32,424 nucleotides of DNA from Betaproteobacteria bacterium (lineage in GTDB: Bacteria > Pseudomonadota > Gammaproteobacteria > Burkholderiales > Burkholderiaceae_C), in contig RFPX01000001.1 of assembly GCA_009925955.1 (NCBI GenBank), positions 1 to 32,424 of the forward strand, given 5' to 3'. Made by a program: the position numbers and the translations under genes. Within the stretch, counting starts at the first letter, position 1; each line of letters starts with the position of its first letter. Below, piece by piece: positions 24,521 to 32,352 of the stretch. The notes beneath the pieces are model-generated. The model saw only the letters and a list, made by a program, of their open reading frames with translations. It made no database searches and was not told the DNA's origin.

Positions 24521-24537
24521 GGCCGCCCACCCTTGGG

Positions 24538-24543
24538 CACAAT
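24538..24543 (+). promoter_or_regulatory. -10-like element directly before the clpB-divergent gene
   Basis: CACAAT (4 of 6) is followed by CGGGCC and ATG, the same spacing as at nadB. If used, the transcript would begin at or next to the start codon. Confidence 0.3.
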
Positions 24544-24549
24544 CGGGCC

Positions 24550-25089
24550 ATGTCCATCCACCAACTCTCCGTGGTCTACCAGACCGATCAGGACCGCCTG
24601 CTGTTGCGGGTGAGAACCCGCGACGATCGGCTCTTCGAGCTCTGGTTGACACGGCGCCTGATGGCGCGGCTGTGGCAGCCGATGCAAAACACGGCCAACG
24701 CGGCATCCCTGGGCATGGCCTCGCGCGGCGCCACCATACTGCCGGAGGCCCGTGACATGGTGACGCAGAGCATGCGTGACCAAGCCAAACAGGCTGGTGA
24801 CTTTGCCTCGCCTTTCGATGACAGCGCCGCCGAGCGCCCGCTGGGCGAACAGCCCCTGCTGGTGGCCGCGGTCGACATTCGACAGGGTGCGTCGGGCCAG
24901 GTGACCGTCGTGTGGCGCGATGCCCAACAGCGGGACTTGTCCCTGACCCTGACGGCCGACCTGTTGCACAACCTGCTGTCCCTGGTCGAGCAGGCGCTGG
25001 TGCAGTCGGAGTGGGGATTGGTGGCGCCCCCTGCTGCGCAGGCGCCGGTCCCCAGCGAGCCCTCGCCTGCGCCGCGCCTGCTGAACTGA
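24550..25089 (+). CDS. Conserved-type hypothetical protein divergent from clpB
   Basis: This 179-residue protein opens MSIHQLSVVYQTDQDRLLLRVRTRDD. I do not recognise a named family. It has no signal peptide or membrane helix. The N-terminal part reads as alternating strands (LLLRVRTRDDRLFELWLTRRL) and a helix with WQPMQNTANAA. The middle is polar with EARDMVTQSMRDQAKQAGDFA. The last part repeats a beta pattern (QVTVVWRDAQQRDLSLTLTADLLHNLLSLVEQAL), ending in a proline-rich tail. The upstream frame overlaps clpB and is ignored. Coding-like composition and the divergent promoter gap support a real gene. Function is unknown. Confidence 0.75.
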   Translation: MSIHQLSVVYQTDQDRLLLRVRTRDDRLFELWLTRRLMARLWQPMQNTANAASLGMASRGATILPEARDMVTQSMRDQAKQAGDFASPFDDSAAERPLGEQPLLVAAVDIRQGASGQVTVVWRDAQQRDLSLTLTADLLHNLLSLVEQALVQSEWGLVAPPAAQAPVPSEPSPAPRLLN

Positions 25090-25093
25090 GGAT

Positions 25094-25142
25094 GTGGGGC
25101 CGCGCCCCACCAGGGCCTGCCGTAGCGCGGTCGAAGCCGCGC
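25094..25142. terminator. Two hairpins between convergent genes
   Basis: GTGGGGC-CGC-GCCCCAC (25094-25110) and GCGCGG-TCGAAG-CCGCGC (25125-25142) lie between the unknown gene and moaE, whose 3' ends face each other. They are good stem candidates for ending both transcripts, though T-runs are missing. Confidence 0.5.
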
Positions 25143-25149
25143 AGATCTC

Positions 25150-25647
25150 TCAGGCTGCGTTGCCGGCCGAGATACCCCAGCGGGCCAGCGCTTGATCGTC
25201 GCTCACGCGGGCATCCACCCAGCGCGCGCCCTGCGGTGTGTGTTCCTTCTTCCAGAAGGGGGCCTGCGTCTTGAGGTAGTCCATCAAAAACTCACAGGCC
25301 TTGAACGATTCACCCCGGTGGGCCGACGCCACGGCCACCAGGACAATCTGCGCACCCGGCTCCAGCGCCCCAACCCGGTGGATCACCCGAACGGCCCGGA
25401 TATCAAAGCGGGCAAACGCCTGGTCAATCATGGACTCGATGGACGATTCGGTCATCCCGGGATAGTGCTCAAGCTCCAAAAGCGCAATCGACCCGCCGGG
25501 CTCAGCCGGTGCAGACCCCAAGCGGTCTCGAACCGTGCCCACAAAGCTCGTCACCGCCCCCACACCCAGGTCATCTTGGTGCAGGGCCTGCACTTCACGC
25601 GACAGGTCGAAGTCCTCGGTTTGAATCACCACCCGCGGTGCGCCCAC
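25150..25647 (-). CDS. moaE: Molybdopterin synthase catalytic subunit MoaE
   Basis: MoaE takes sulfur from MoaD to make the dithiolene of molybdopterin. The 165-residue product starts at GTG 25647, one base after the moaD stop, with GGGAGG upstream. The family stretches VGAVTSFVGTVRD, LELEHYPGMTESSIESM, VRVIHRVGALEPGA, VAVASAHRGESF and PFWKKEH (active-site lysines) are all present. It is the last gene of the minus-strand run moeA-moaD-moaE. Confidence 0.95.
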   Translation of the reverse strand: MGAPRVVIQTEDFDLSREVQALHQDDLGVGAVTSFVGTVRDRLGSAPAEPGGSIALLELEHYPGMTESSIESMIDQAFARFDIRAVRVIHRVGALEPGAQIVLVAVASAHRGESFKACEFLMDYLKTQAPFWKKEHTPQGARWVDARVSDDQALARWGISAGNAA

Positions 25648-25648
25648 G

Positions 25649-25903
25649 TCAGCCTCCCGTGACCGGTGGAAAGAACGCCACCTCAGCGCCATCGGGAACA
25701 ACGCCATCCTCGGAGGCCATGACCTGGTTGACCGCACAACGCACCGCCCGCCCCTTTTGCAGGGCTTGGGCGTGGGCAGGGCTGCACTGGATCAGGACTT
25801 CGCGCAATTGGGCGACCGTCAAAGGGGCCGACAAGCCCTGGAGTTCTTGGCGTTCCCCGAGGGCTTCGCGCAGTGAAGCGAAGTAGCGGATGGTCAGGTT
25901 CAT
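25649..25903 (-). CDS. moaD: Molybdopterin synthase sulfur carrier MoaD
   Basis: MoaD is an 84-residue ubiquitin-fold protein ending in FFPPVTGG; the C-terminal Gly-Gly becomes the thiocarboxylate. ATG 25903 gives the typical start MNLTIRYFASLREALGE; an upstream start would overlap moeA. The gene lies between moeA and moaE. Confidence 0.94.
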   Translation of the reverse strand: MNLTIRYFASLREALGERQELQGLSAPLTVAQLREVLIQCSPAHAQALQKGRAVRCAVNQVMASEDGVVPDGAEVAFFPPVTGG

Positions 25904-25931
25904 GGCCGGTTTCGGGGGCTGCTGAGGGAAC

Positions 25932-27200
25932 TCAAGCGGACAGGAGGTCTGCAAAGGACAGGAACCGCACCATCTGCCCCTGCTCGATGGTCGTACCAGC
26001 CGGATTGTCGACCAGTCCGTCGGCCCAAACCGCCGAGGTCAGCACACCCGAGCTCTGGTTGGGGAAAAGCTCCACCCCACCCTGCCCGTTCAGCCGTGCG
26101 CGCAGAAACTCTCGGCGCCGATCGGGCCGCGGCCAGCTGAAGTCTGCGCGCAGCATCTGCGGCTTGAAGGACTGGGCCGGCATTCCCTGCAAGACCCGGA
26201 GCAACGGTGCCACCGCCAGGACAAAGGTGATGAAGCTGGACACCGGGTTGCCCGGCAGCCCCACGAACAGGCATTCCCGCTGACCGCTGGTGCGGACCGA
26301 GCCAAAAGCCAGGGGCTTGCCAGGCTTGATGCCCATCTGCCACAGCTCCAGGCGCCCCTGCGCCTGCACCGCCGGCTTGATGTGGTCTTCCTCCCCCACG
26401 GAAACGCCACCCGAGGTCAGGATCAGGTCATGCCCATCAGCAGCCTGTCGCAGGGCAGCGCGCGTGGCCTCCAGGCGATCGGGCACGATGCCCAAATCGG
26501 TGACGTCACAGCCCGCGGCCAACAACAAACCACGCAGCGTGTAACGGTTGGAGTTGTAGATGGCGCCCGGGCGCAGTTGCTGCGGGCTCACCTCGCCCGG
26601 CATGACCAATTCGTCGCCCGTGGAAAACAAGGCCACACGGGGCCGCCGCACCACCACCACCTCCGCACAACCCACCGACGCGGCCAAGCCCATGGCCTGC
26701 GGTGTCATGCGGGTACCAGCGGTCAAGACCACCGAGTCGGCCTGCACATCCTCGGCCCTGCGGCGCACCCACTGGCCCAACTGGGGCGACACCTTCACCA
26801 CCACCGAGCCCAAGCCTTGGCCATCGCCGGCGGCAACGGCCTCGCACTGCTCCTGCATCACCACAGCATCCGCGCCGGGGGGCAGTTGTGCCCCAGTAAA
26901 GATGCGGGCGGCGGTGCCCGGCTCAAGCGCCGAACCAACCTGGCCGGCGGGGATGCGTTGGCTCACCGGCAGCCGGGTTCCAGGCTCGGGCACATCCGCG
27001 GCCCTCAGGGCGTAACCGTCCATGGAGGTGTTGTCCTGCGGTGGCACGTCGATCAAGGATCGGATCGGCTGGGCCAGGACACGGTTCCAGGCTTCGAGCA
27101 GGCTCACAGCCTGCACGTCGCGGATCAAGGCCGCTTGTGCGCCGCGGCTCAGCCGCTGCAGCGCGTCTTCCAAACTCATCAGGTCAGCAGCGGGCTTCAT
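25932..27200 (-). CDS. moeA: Molybdopterin molybdenumtransferase MoeA
   Basis: MoeA inserts molybdate into adenylated molybdopterin. In the 422-residue protein I see VPPQDNTSMDGYALRA (near 53-68), RIPAGQVG, ARIFTGAQLPPGADAVVMQE, VALFSTGDELV, IYNSNRY, LILTSGGVSVGEEDH, KPGKPLAFG and VGLPGNPVSSFITF, the standard set of MoeA motifs. ATG 27200 is used; ATG seven codons on is possible. The final FLSF-containing domain IV is intact. The gene heads moeA-moaD-moaE. Confidence 0.96.
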   Translation of the reverse strand: MKPAADLMSLEDALQRLSRGAQAALIRDVQAVSLLEAWNRVLAQPIRSLIDVPPQDNTSMDGYALRAADVPEPGTRLPVSQRIPAGQVGSALEPGTAARIFTGAQLPPGADAVVMQEQCEAVAAGDGQGLGSVVVKVSPQLGQWVRRRAEDVQADSVVLTAGTRMTPQAMGLAASVGCAEVVVVRRPRVALFSTGDELVMPGEVSPQQLRPGAIYNSNRYTLRGLLLAAGCDVTDLGIVPDRLEATRAALRQAADGHDLILTSGGVSVGEEDHIKPAVQAQGRLELWQMGIKPGKPLAFGSVRTSGQRECLFVGLPGNPVSSFITFVLAVAPLLRVLQGMPAQSFKPQMLRADFSWPRPDRRREFLRARLNGQGGVELFPNQSSGVLTSAVWADGLVDNPAGTTIEQGQMVRFLSFADLLSA

Positions 27201-27261
27201 TCAACGCAGCGTGGTTCAGGCTTGAGAAGGGTTCCGGTGCACGCTGGACACTCCGAGGGCA

Positions 27262-28680
27262 TCAGGCATGGGCCTCGATGTAGGCCTTGACCCGCGCCAC
27301 ATCGGCGGGCAATACGGTGAATCGCTTGGGCAACGCTTCAATCCCCTGGAGCGCTGCAGGACGCTCCGGCTCAAGACCCAGGGCCTCGACCAGCGTCTGG
27401 GCAAACTTTGCCGGCAAGGCCGTCTCCAGGACCAGCATGGGCACACCAGGCTCGGTCCATTGGCGTGCCACCTTAAGGCCGTCGGCCGTGTGGGTGTCAA
27501 TCATCACGCCGAAGCGGCGGTGGGTGTCACGTATGGTTTCCAGCCGATTGGCGTGGGTGCTGGCACCCGATACAAAACCGTAGTGGCCAATCTGTTGGAA
27601 CTCGGTGTCGGACAGGCGGAAGAATCCCTGCTTCTCCACCTGCTCACCAAACAGCGCCCGGGTACGCGGGCCGTCCCGGCCGAGGAGGTCGAACACGAAG
27701 CGCTCGAAATTGCTCGCCTTGCTGATGTCCATCGACGGGCTGGACGTCTCGTGGGTCTCGGCCGTCTTGCGCACCCGATAGGTTCCGGTTCGGAAGAACT
27801 CATCGAGCACGTCGTTCTCGTTGGTGGCGCACACCAGGCGTGCGATGGGCAGCCCCATCATGCGTGCCACATGGCCCGCGCAGATGTTGCCGAAATTGCC
27901 CGAGGGCACCGCGAAGCTGACCCGCTCTTCATCGGACTGTGTGGCCTGAAAGTAGCCCGCAAAGTAGTACACCACCTGCGCCAGCAAACGCGCCCAGTTG
28001 ATGGAGTTGACGGTGCCGATGTGCCAGTGCGCCTTGAAGCCCAGGTCATTGGAGACGGCCTTGACGATGTCCTGACAGTCGTCGAACACACCCTCAATGG
28101 CAATGTTGTGGATGTTGGCGTCCTGCAGGCTGAACATCTGTGCCTGCTGAAAGGGGCTCATCCGGTTGTGCGGGCTGAGCATGAACACCTTGACGCCCTT
28201 CTTGCCCTTCATCGCGTACTCGGCTGCGCTGCCGGTATCGCCACTGGTGGCCCCCAGGATGTTCAGGACCTGTGAGCGCCGCCCCAACTCGTACTCGAAC
28301 AACTGGCCCAACAGCTGCATGGCCATGTCCTTGAAGGCCAGCGTGGGACCGTTGGACAAGGCTTGCAACTGCAGCCCGCCCTCCAGCGGCTTGAGTGGCA
28401 CGATGGCGGGCGTGCCGAACACCGCTTCGTTGTAGGCCCGGCCACACATGGCCCGCAGGTCCTGAGCGGGAATGTCGTCCACGTACAGCGACAACAGGCG
28501 AAAAGCCAACTCCGCGTAGCCCTGTTCGCGCCAAACGGCACGCAGATCGGCCAAACCCGCTCGGTCGATCTGCGGGTACTGCTCCGGCAGGTACAGGCCA
28601 CCATCAGGGGCCAAGCCCTCGAGCAAGATCTCGGAAAAACGCTTACGGCCCGGGTGGCCGCGGGTGCTCAGGTAGCGCAT
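27262..28680 (-). CDS. thrC: Threonine synthase
   Basis: ThrC converts O-phosphohomoserine to threonine with PLP. The protein is 472 residues, of the long Gram-negative type with an N-terminal MRYLSTRGH. K117 in GPTLAFKDMAMQ is the PLP lysine. The GATSGDTGSAAEYA loop binds the cofactor phosphate, and VPSGNFGNICAGH is also conserved. The ATG overlaps the hom stop by one base (TGATG), so the two are coupled. Confidence 0.97.
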   Translation of the reverse strand: MRYLSTRGHPGRKRFSEILLEGLAPDGGLYLPEQYPQIDRAGLADLRAVWREQGYAELAFRLLSLYVDDIPAQDLRAMCGRAYNEAVFGTPAIVPLKPLEGGLQLQALSNGPTLAFKDMAMQLLGQLFEYELGRRSQVLNILGATSGDTGSAAEYAMKGKKGVKVFMLSPHNRMSPFQQAQMFSLQDANIHNIAIEGVFDDCQDIVKAVSNDLGFKAHWHIGTVNSINWARLLAQVVYYFAGYFQATQSDEERVSFAVPSGNFGNICAGHVARMMGLPIARLVCATNENDVLDEFFRTGTYRVRKTAETHETSSPSMDISKASNFERFVFDLLGRDGPRTRALFGEQVEKQGFFRLSDTEFQQIGHYGFVSGASTHANRLETIRDTHRRFGVMIDTHTADGLKVARQWTEPGVPMLVLETALPAKFAQTLVEALGLEPERPAALQGIEALPKRFTVLPADVARVKAYIEAHA

Positions 28681-29996
28681 CAGGCCAACTCTTCCTTGCG
28701 CAGCCTCACGATGGGCGCCAACACACTGGTCAGCGACTGCATCTTCTGCAGCGCGCCATTCATGCGGCCTTCCGTGGTGCTGTGGGTCAGGATGATCAGG
28801 TCGGTCTGCTTCTCTCCTTCAGCAGACTCACGCTGCAACACCGCATCAATGGAGATGTCGTGAGAAGCCAAGAGGCTGGTGATCTGCGCCAGCACGCCGG
28901 CGCGGTCAGCGACCACCAATCGCAGGTAGAAGGACGTGACGACCTGGTCCATGTCCAGGACTGGGGTGTCGGCGAGCGCGCCCGGCTGGAAAGCCAGGTA
29001 GGGCACGCGGTGTCCGTGGTCGGCCGTGTGCAGTCGGGTGATGTCCACCAAATCGGCGATCACCGCCGACGCGGTGGGCTCTGCTCCTGCGCCCTTGCCG
29101 TAGTACAGCGTGGTGCCCACGGCATCGCCCTGCACCACCACGGCGTTCATGGCCCCCTCCACGTTCGCGATCAGACGCTTGGCCGGCACCAGGGTGGGGT
29201 GCACGCGCAGCTCGATGCCGCCCACATCATCGCGGCGCCGGGTGATGCCCAACAACTTGATGCGGTAGCCCAGCTGTTCGGCGTAGCGGATGTCGGTGGC
29301 CTGCAGCTGCGTAATGCCCTCCACATGCGCCCGGTCGAACCGGACGGGCACCCCAAAGGCCAGGGAAGCCAGCAGCGTGGCCTTGTGCGCCGCGTCCACA
29401 CCCTCGATGTCGAAGGTGGGGTCTGCCTCGGCATAGCCCAGTCGCTGGGCCTCGGCCAGCACCACACCGAAATCCAATCCCTTGTCGCGCATCTCGGACA
29501 GGATGAAGTTGGTGGTGCCGTTGATGATCCCGGCAATCCATTGGATGCGGTTGGCCGTCAAGCCTTCACGCAGGGACTTGATGATGGGGATGCCACCCGC
29601 CACGGCGGCTTCAAAGGCGACGGTGACGCCCCGCTCTTGAGCGGCGGAGAAGATCTCCGAGCCATGAACAGCCAACAGCGCCTTGTTGGCGGTGACCACG
29701 TGCTTGCCGGCCGCGATGGCCTCCAACACCAGGGTCCGGGCGATGCCATAGCCGCCGATCAATTCCACGACGATGTCGATGTCGGGCCGTTGGATGGCCT
29801 CACGGGCATCGGCCAGCACCTCGGCACGGCCTTGGACCACCTCTTGGGCGCGCGCGGTGTCCAGGTCGGCGACCACCACCACCTCGATCCCACGCCCGGC
29901 ACGCCGGCGGATTTCCTCCTGGTTGCGGGCCAGCACCTCAAACGTGCCACGCCCCACCGTTCCAATGCCCAAGAGGGCGACTTTGATTGGCTTCAT
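28680..29996 (-). CDS. hom: Homoserine dehydrogenase
   Basis: Hom reduces aspartate semialdehyde to homoserine for threonine and methionine. The 438-residue enzyme has VALLGIGTVGRGTFEVL at the N-terminus (dinucleotide fold), then VVELIGGYGIART, HVVTANKALLA, and IINGTTNFILSEM. The catalytic-type region ADPTFDIEGVDAAHKATLLASLAF follows. A C-terminal ACT domain (YLRLVVADRAGVLAQITSLLASHDISIDAV) indicates threonine feedback. It starts at ATG 29996 and lies 45 bases after the aminotransferase gene, in the order typical of Burkholderiales. Confidence 0.97.
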   Translation of the reverse strand: MKPIKVALLGIGTVGRGTFEVLARNQEEIRRRAGRGIEVVVVADLDTARAQEVVQGRAEVLADAREAIQRPDIDIVVELIGGYGIARTLVLEAIAAGKHVVTANKALLAVHGSEIFSAAQERGVTVAFEAAVAGGIPIIKSLREGLTANRIQWIAGIINGTTNFILSEMRDKGLDFGVVLAEAQRLGYAEADPTFDIEGVDAAHKATLLASLAFGVPVRFDRAHVEGITQLQATDIRYAEQLGYRIKLLGITRRRDDVGGIELRVHPTLVPAKRLIANVEGAMNAVVVQGDAVGTTLYYGKGAGAEPTASAVIADLVDITRLHTADHGHRVPYLAFQPGALADTPVLDMDQVVTSFYLRLVVADRAGVLAQITSLLASHDISIDAVLQRESAEGEKQTDLIILTHSTTEGRMNGALQKMQSLTSVLAPIVRLRKEELA

Positions 29997-30041
29997 CTTT
30001 CAACACCTCAGGCTGCATGGCGCAGCCACTGCAGCGCACGC

Positions 30042-31265
30042 TCAGGCGTGGCGCCGCCTGTAATGGTCCAGGAACCGTGCGATGCGTCCCACGGCCTCGG
30101 TCAAATCGTCTGCGTTGGGCAGGAACACCAGGCGGAAATGATCGGGACGGGGCCAGTTGAAGCCGGTCCCCTGCACGATGAGCACCTTCTCCTGCGCCAA
30201 GAGGTCGTATGCGAATTGCTGGTCATCTGTAATCGGGTAGAGCTTGGGATCCAGCCGAGGGAACATGTACAGCGCCGCCTTGGGCTTGACACAGCTCACA
30301 CCGGGGATCTCGGTGAGCAGCTTGTGCGCCAAGTCACGCTGGCGGCACAGGCGCCCACCAGGTGCCACCAGGTCCTTGATGCTTTGGTAGCCCCCCAGCG
30401 CCGTTTGGATCGCCAATTGTCCGGGCGTGTTGGAACACAGGCGCATGGAGGCCAGCATGTTCAGCCCTTCGATGTAGTCCTTGGCGCGCTTCTTGTGGCC
30501 CGACACCACCATCCAACCGGCGCGGTAGCCGCAGCTGCGGTAGTTCTTGCTCAAACCGTTGAAGGTGAGAAACAGCACATCGTCGGCCAAGGAGGCGATG
30601 CTCGTGTGGCTGTGGCCGTCGTACAAGGTCTTGTCGTAGATCTCGTCGGCAAAGACGATCAGCTGGTGCTGGCGGGCCAACTCCACAATCCCCTGCAACA
30701 CCTCATCGGGGTACAGCGCACCGGTGGGGTTGTTGGGATTGATGACCACGATGCCCTTGGTGCGTGGCGTGATCTTGCGCTTGATGTCCTCCAGGTCGGG
30801 CATCCAGTCGCTTTGCTCGTCACACAGATAGTGAACCGGCTGGCCGCCCGACAGTGACACCGCGGCCGTCCACAACGGGTAGTCGGGCGCGGGCACCAGG
30901 ATTTCGTCTCCGTTGTCCAAAAGGCCGTTGAGGGCCATCACGATCAACTCGGAAGCACCATTGCCCAGGTAGACGTCGTCTACCGTGACACCGGTGATGT
31001 TCTTTTCCTGCGTGTAGTGCACGACCGACTTGCGCGGCGCAAACAGCCCCTTGCTGTCGGTGTAACCCGCCGCGTTGGCCAGGTTGCGGATCATGTCCTG
31101 CACGATCTCATCGGGGGGCTCCAAGCCAAACACGGCCAGATTGCCGATGTTGAGCTTGATGATCTTCTGCCCTTCTTCTTCCATCTGCCGGGCCTTGTCC
31201 AGCACCGGGCCACGGATGTCGTAGCAGACGTTGGCCAGCTTGCTGGATTTGGCGATCGGGTTCAC
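30042..31265 (-). CDS. alaA: Alanine/glutamate-pyruvate type class I aminotransferase (AlaA-like)
   Basis: This is a 407-residue PLP enzyme of the class I/II fold. It shows LNIGNLAVFGLEPPDEI, YTDSKGLFAPRKSV, GNGASELIVMALNGLL, VPAPDYPLWTA, INPNNPTGALY, ADEIYDK and the PLP lysine K240 in FNGLSKNYRSCGYRAGWM. This pattern matches AlaA/YfbQ, which makes alanine from pyruvate and glutamate. It starts at GTG 31265 (no in-frame ATG nearby; the ribosome site is weak). Its place upstream of hom-thrC is usual and suggests cotranscription. Activity on other amino acids is possible. Confidence 0.9.
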   Translation of the reverse strand: MNPIAKSSKLANVCYDIRGPVLDKARQMEEEGQKIIKLNIGNLAVFGLEPPDEIVQDMIRNLANAAGYTDSKGLFAPRKSVVHYTQEKNITGVTVDDVYLGNGASELIVMALNGLLDNGDEILVPAPDYPLWTAAVSLSGGQPVHYLCDEQSDWMPDLEDIKRKITPRTKGIVVINPNNPTGALYPDEVLQGIVELARQHQLIVFADEIYDKTLYDGHSHTSIASLADDVLFLTFNGLSKNYRSCGYRAGWMVVSGHKKRAKDYIEGLNMLASMRLCSNTPGQLAIQTALGGYQSIKDLVAPGGRLCRQRDLAHKLLTEIPGVSCVKPKAALYMFPRLDPKLYPITDDQQFAYDLLAQEKVLIVQGTGFNWPRPDHFRLVFLPNADDLTEAVGRIARFLDHYRRRHA

Positions 31266-31293
31266 GGAAGGCGCGCTCGGTCTAGAGGAAACC

Positions 31294-31299
31294 TAGAAT
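31294..31299 (+). promoter_or_regulatory. -10 element before the Mth938-like gene
   Basis: TAGAAT (5 of 6) lies eight bases before ATG 31308. Transcription would start about two bases ahead of the start codon, again nearly leaderless. No -35 is clear. Confidence 0.4.
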
Positions 31300-31307
31300 T
31301 TGACCAC

Positions 31308-31679
31308 ATGAAGATGCAACCCGACCGCCTGGAAGGCACCAACCTCATCAGCCGACTGGAAGCGCCACGCCTGTGGGTGCACCAAACGGCCTTCGAGGGC
31401 AGCCAACTGGTGCCACACCGCGGCGCCGTTCAGCCTTGGTCGCCGGCGCGGTTTGAAGACCTCACGGCGGCCGATTTCGAGGCCTTGCTGGCCCTAAAAC
31501 CTGAATTGGTGATCATGGGCACGGGCCCCCGGCTGCGCTTTCCAGCGGCTGCCTTGCGTCGCGCCTTGGTGGAGGCCGGCGTTGGGTTCGAAGCCATGGA
31601 CAGTGCGGCGGCCTGCCGAACCTTCAATGTCTTGGCCAGCGAGGGGCGAGCGGTCCTGGCGGCCCTGATCCTGGCCTGA
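31308..31679 (+). CDS. Mth938-like (DUF498/NDUFAF3-type) protein
   Basis: This is a 123-residue protein whose pattern matches the Mth938-like fold. It has FEDLTAADFEALLALKPELVIMGTGPRLRFP, then ALRRALVEAGVGFEAMDSAAACRTFNVLASEGR with VLAALI at the end. The human relative NDUFAF3 helps assemble complex I; the bacterial role is not known. It is divergent from alaA, and a small gap separates it from bcp. ATG 31308 is used; longer upstream frames overlap alaA. Confidence 0.85.
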   Translation: MKMQPDRLEGTNLISRLEAPRLWVHQTAFEGSQLVPHRGAVQPWSPARFEDLTAADFEALLALKPELVIMGTGPRLRFPAAALRRALVEAGVGFEAMDSAAACRTFNVLASEGRAVLAALILA

Positions 31680-31690
31680 TCGGGGTCCTT

Positions 31691-31696
31691 TATAAT
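31691..31696 (+). promoter_or_regulatory. TATAAT element before bcp
   Basis: A perfect -10 consensus lies 32 bases before the bcp ATG in the gap after the Mth938-like gene. I see no matching -35, so its use is uncertain. Confidence 0.45.
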
Positions 31697-31728
31697 CCTC
31701 GGTTGACTTTCAAGCACCCGCCCGAATC

Positions 31729-32205
31729 ATGACGCCAGCCTTGAACAAAACCCTGCCGGACATCGACGCGCTTGCCACGGGGGGTGTGAAGTTCACGCCG
31801 TCGGCCTTTGCTGGCAAGGCCATCGTGCTGTACTTCTATCCCAAGGACAACACACCCGGCTGCACCACCGAGGCCATGCAGTTTCGCGACAAGCATGCCG
31901 ACTTCAAGAAGGCCGGCGCCGTGGTGTTCGGCGTTTCACGAGACAACATGGCCTCGCACGACAAGTTCAAGGCGAACCTGGAACTGCCCTTCGAGCTGAT
32001 CGCCGACACGGAAGAAAAGCTCTGTCACATGTTTGGCGTTGTCAAGAACAAGATCATGTACGGCAAGAAGGTCAAGGGCATCGAGCGCAGCACCTTCTTG
32101 ATCAACGCTCAGGGCGTGCTGGTGCAGGAGTGGAGAGGCATCAAGGTGGCCGGTCACGTCGACGAAGTGTTGCTGGCGGTCAAGGCGCTCAAGAAAGCCG
32201 CCTGA
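31729..32205 (+). CDS. bcp: Bcp/PrxQ family peroxiredoxin
   Basis: This 158-residue thiol peroxidase reduces hydroperoxides in the cytoplasm. The peroxidatic C45 sits in YPKDNTPGCTTEAMQFRD. The family's usual resolving cysteine five residues later is methionine (M50) here, and none is seen near residue 80. The only other cysteine is C99 (EEKLCHMFGV). So the enzyme may work as a 1-Cys type or use C99. Other motifs are VVFGVSRD, SHDKFKANLELPFELIAD and GIERSTFLINAQG. It starts at ATG 31729. Confidence 0.93.
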   Translation: MTPALNKTLPDIDALATGGVKFTPSAFAGKAIVLYFYPKDNTPGCTTEAMQFRDKHADFKKAGAVVFGVSRDNMASHDKFKANLELPFELIADTEEKLCHMFGVVKNKIMYGKKVKGIERSTFLINAQGVLVQEWRGIKVAGHVDEVLLAVKALKKAA

Positions 32206-32246
32206 GCGCCGCCGGGCAGCCGGCCTCCAGGCGGCACGCTTTGCCG

Positions 32247-32336
32247 TATAGTGGGCTCATGACAGGCAAGCCCTGCCCCCTGATTCATTCGAGTTTCACC
32301 TGCGAAGGCCGCGGTTTCCCCGCGGCCTTTTTGTTT
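32247..32336 (+). ncRNA. Possible small RNA or leader ending at a strong terminator
   Basis: TATAGT (32247-32252, 5 of 6) is followed, about 85 bases later, by a strong terminator. A start near 32259 would give an RNA of about 78 bases with a small stem (CAGG-CAAGC-CCTG). A 40-codon frame beginning MTGKPCPLIHSSF runs from 32259 but through the terminator, so it is probably not a gene. It could be a separate RNA or a control leader of the phoH-like gene. Confidence 0.35.
32305..32336 (+). terminator. Strong intrinsic terminator before the phoH-like gene
   Basis: AAGGCCGCGG, loop TTTCC, CCGCGGCCTT is a perfect 10-bp stem followed by TTTGTTTTT. It can end transcription from bcp or the short RNA. 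Confidence 0.88.
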
Positions 32337-32352
32337 TTGCATTTGACTGCCC

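Noticed and set aside
28395..30857. Plus-strand frame of 820 codons opposite thrC, hom and alaA
   Set aside because: It is an antisense shadow of three certain genes, dominated by His, Gln, Gly and Val from reversed coding codons.
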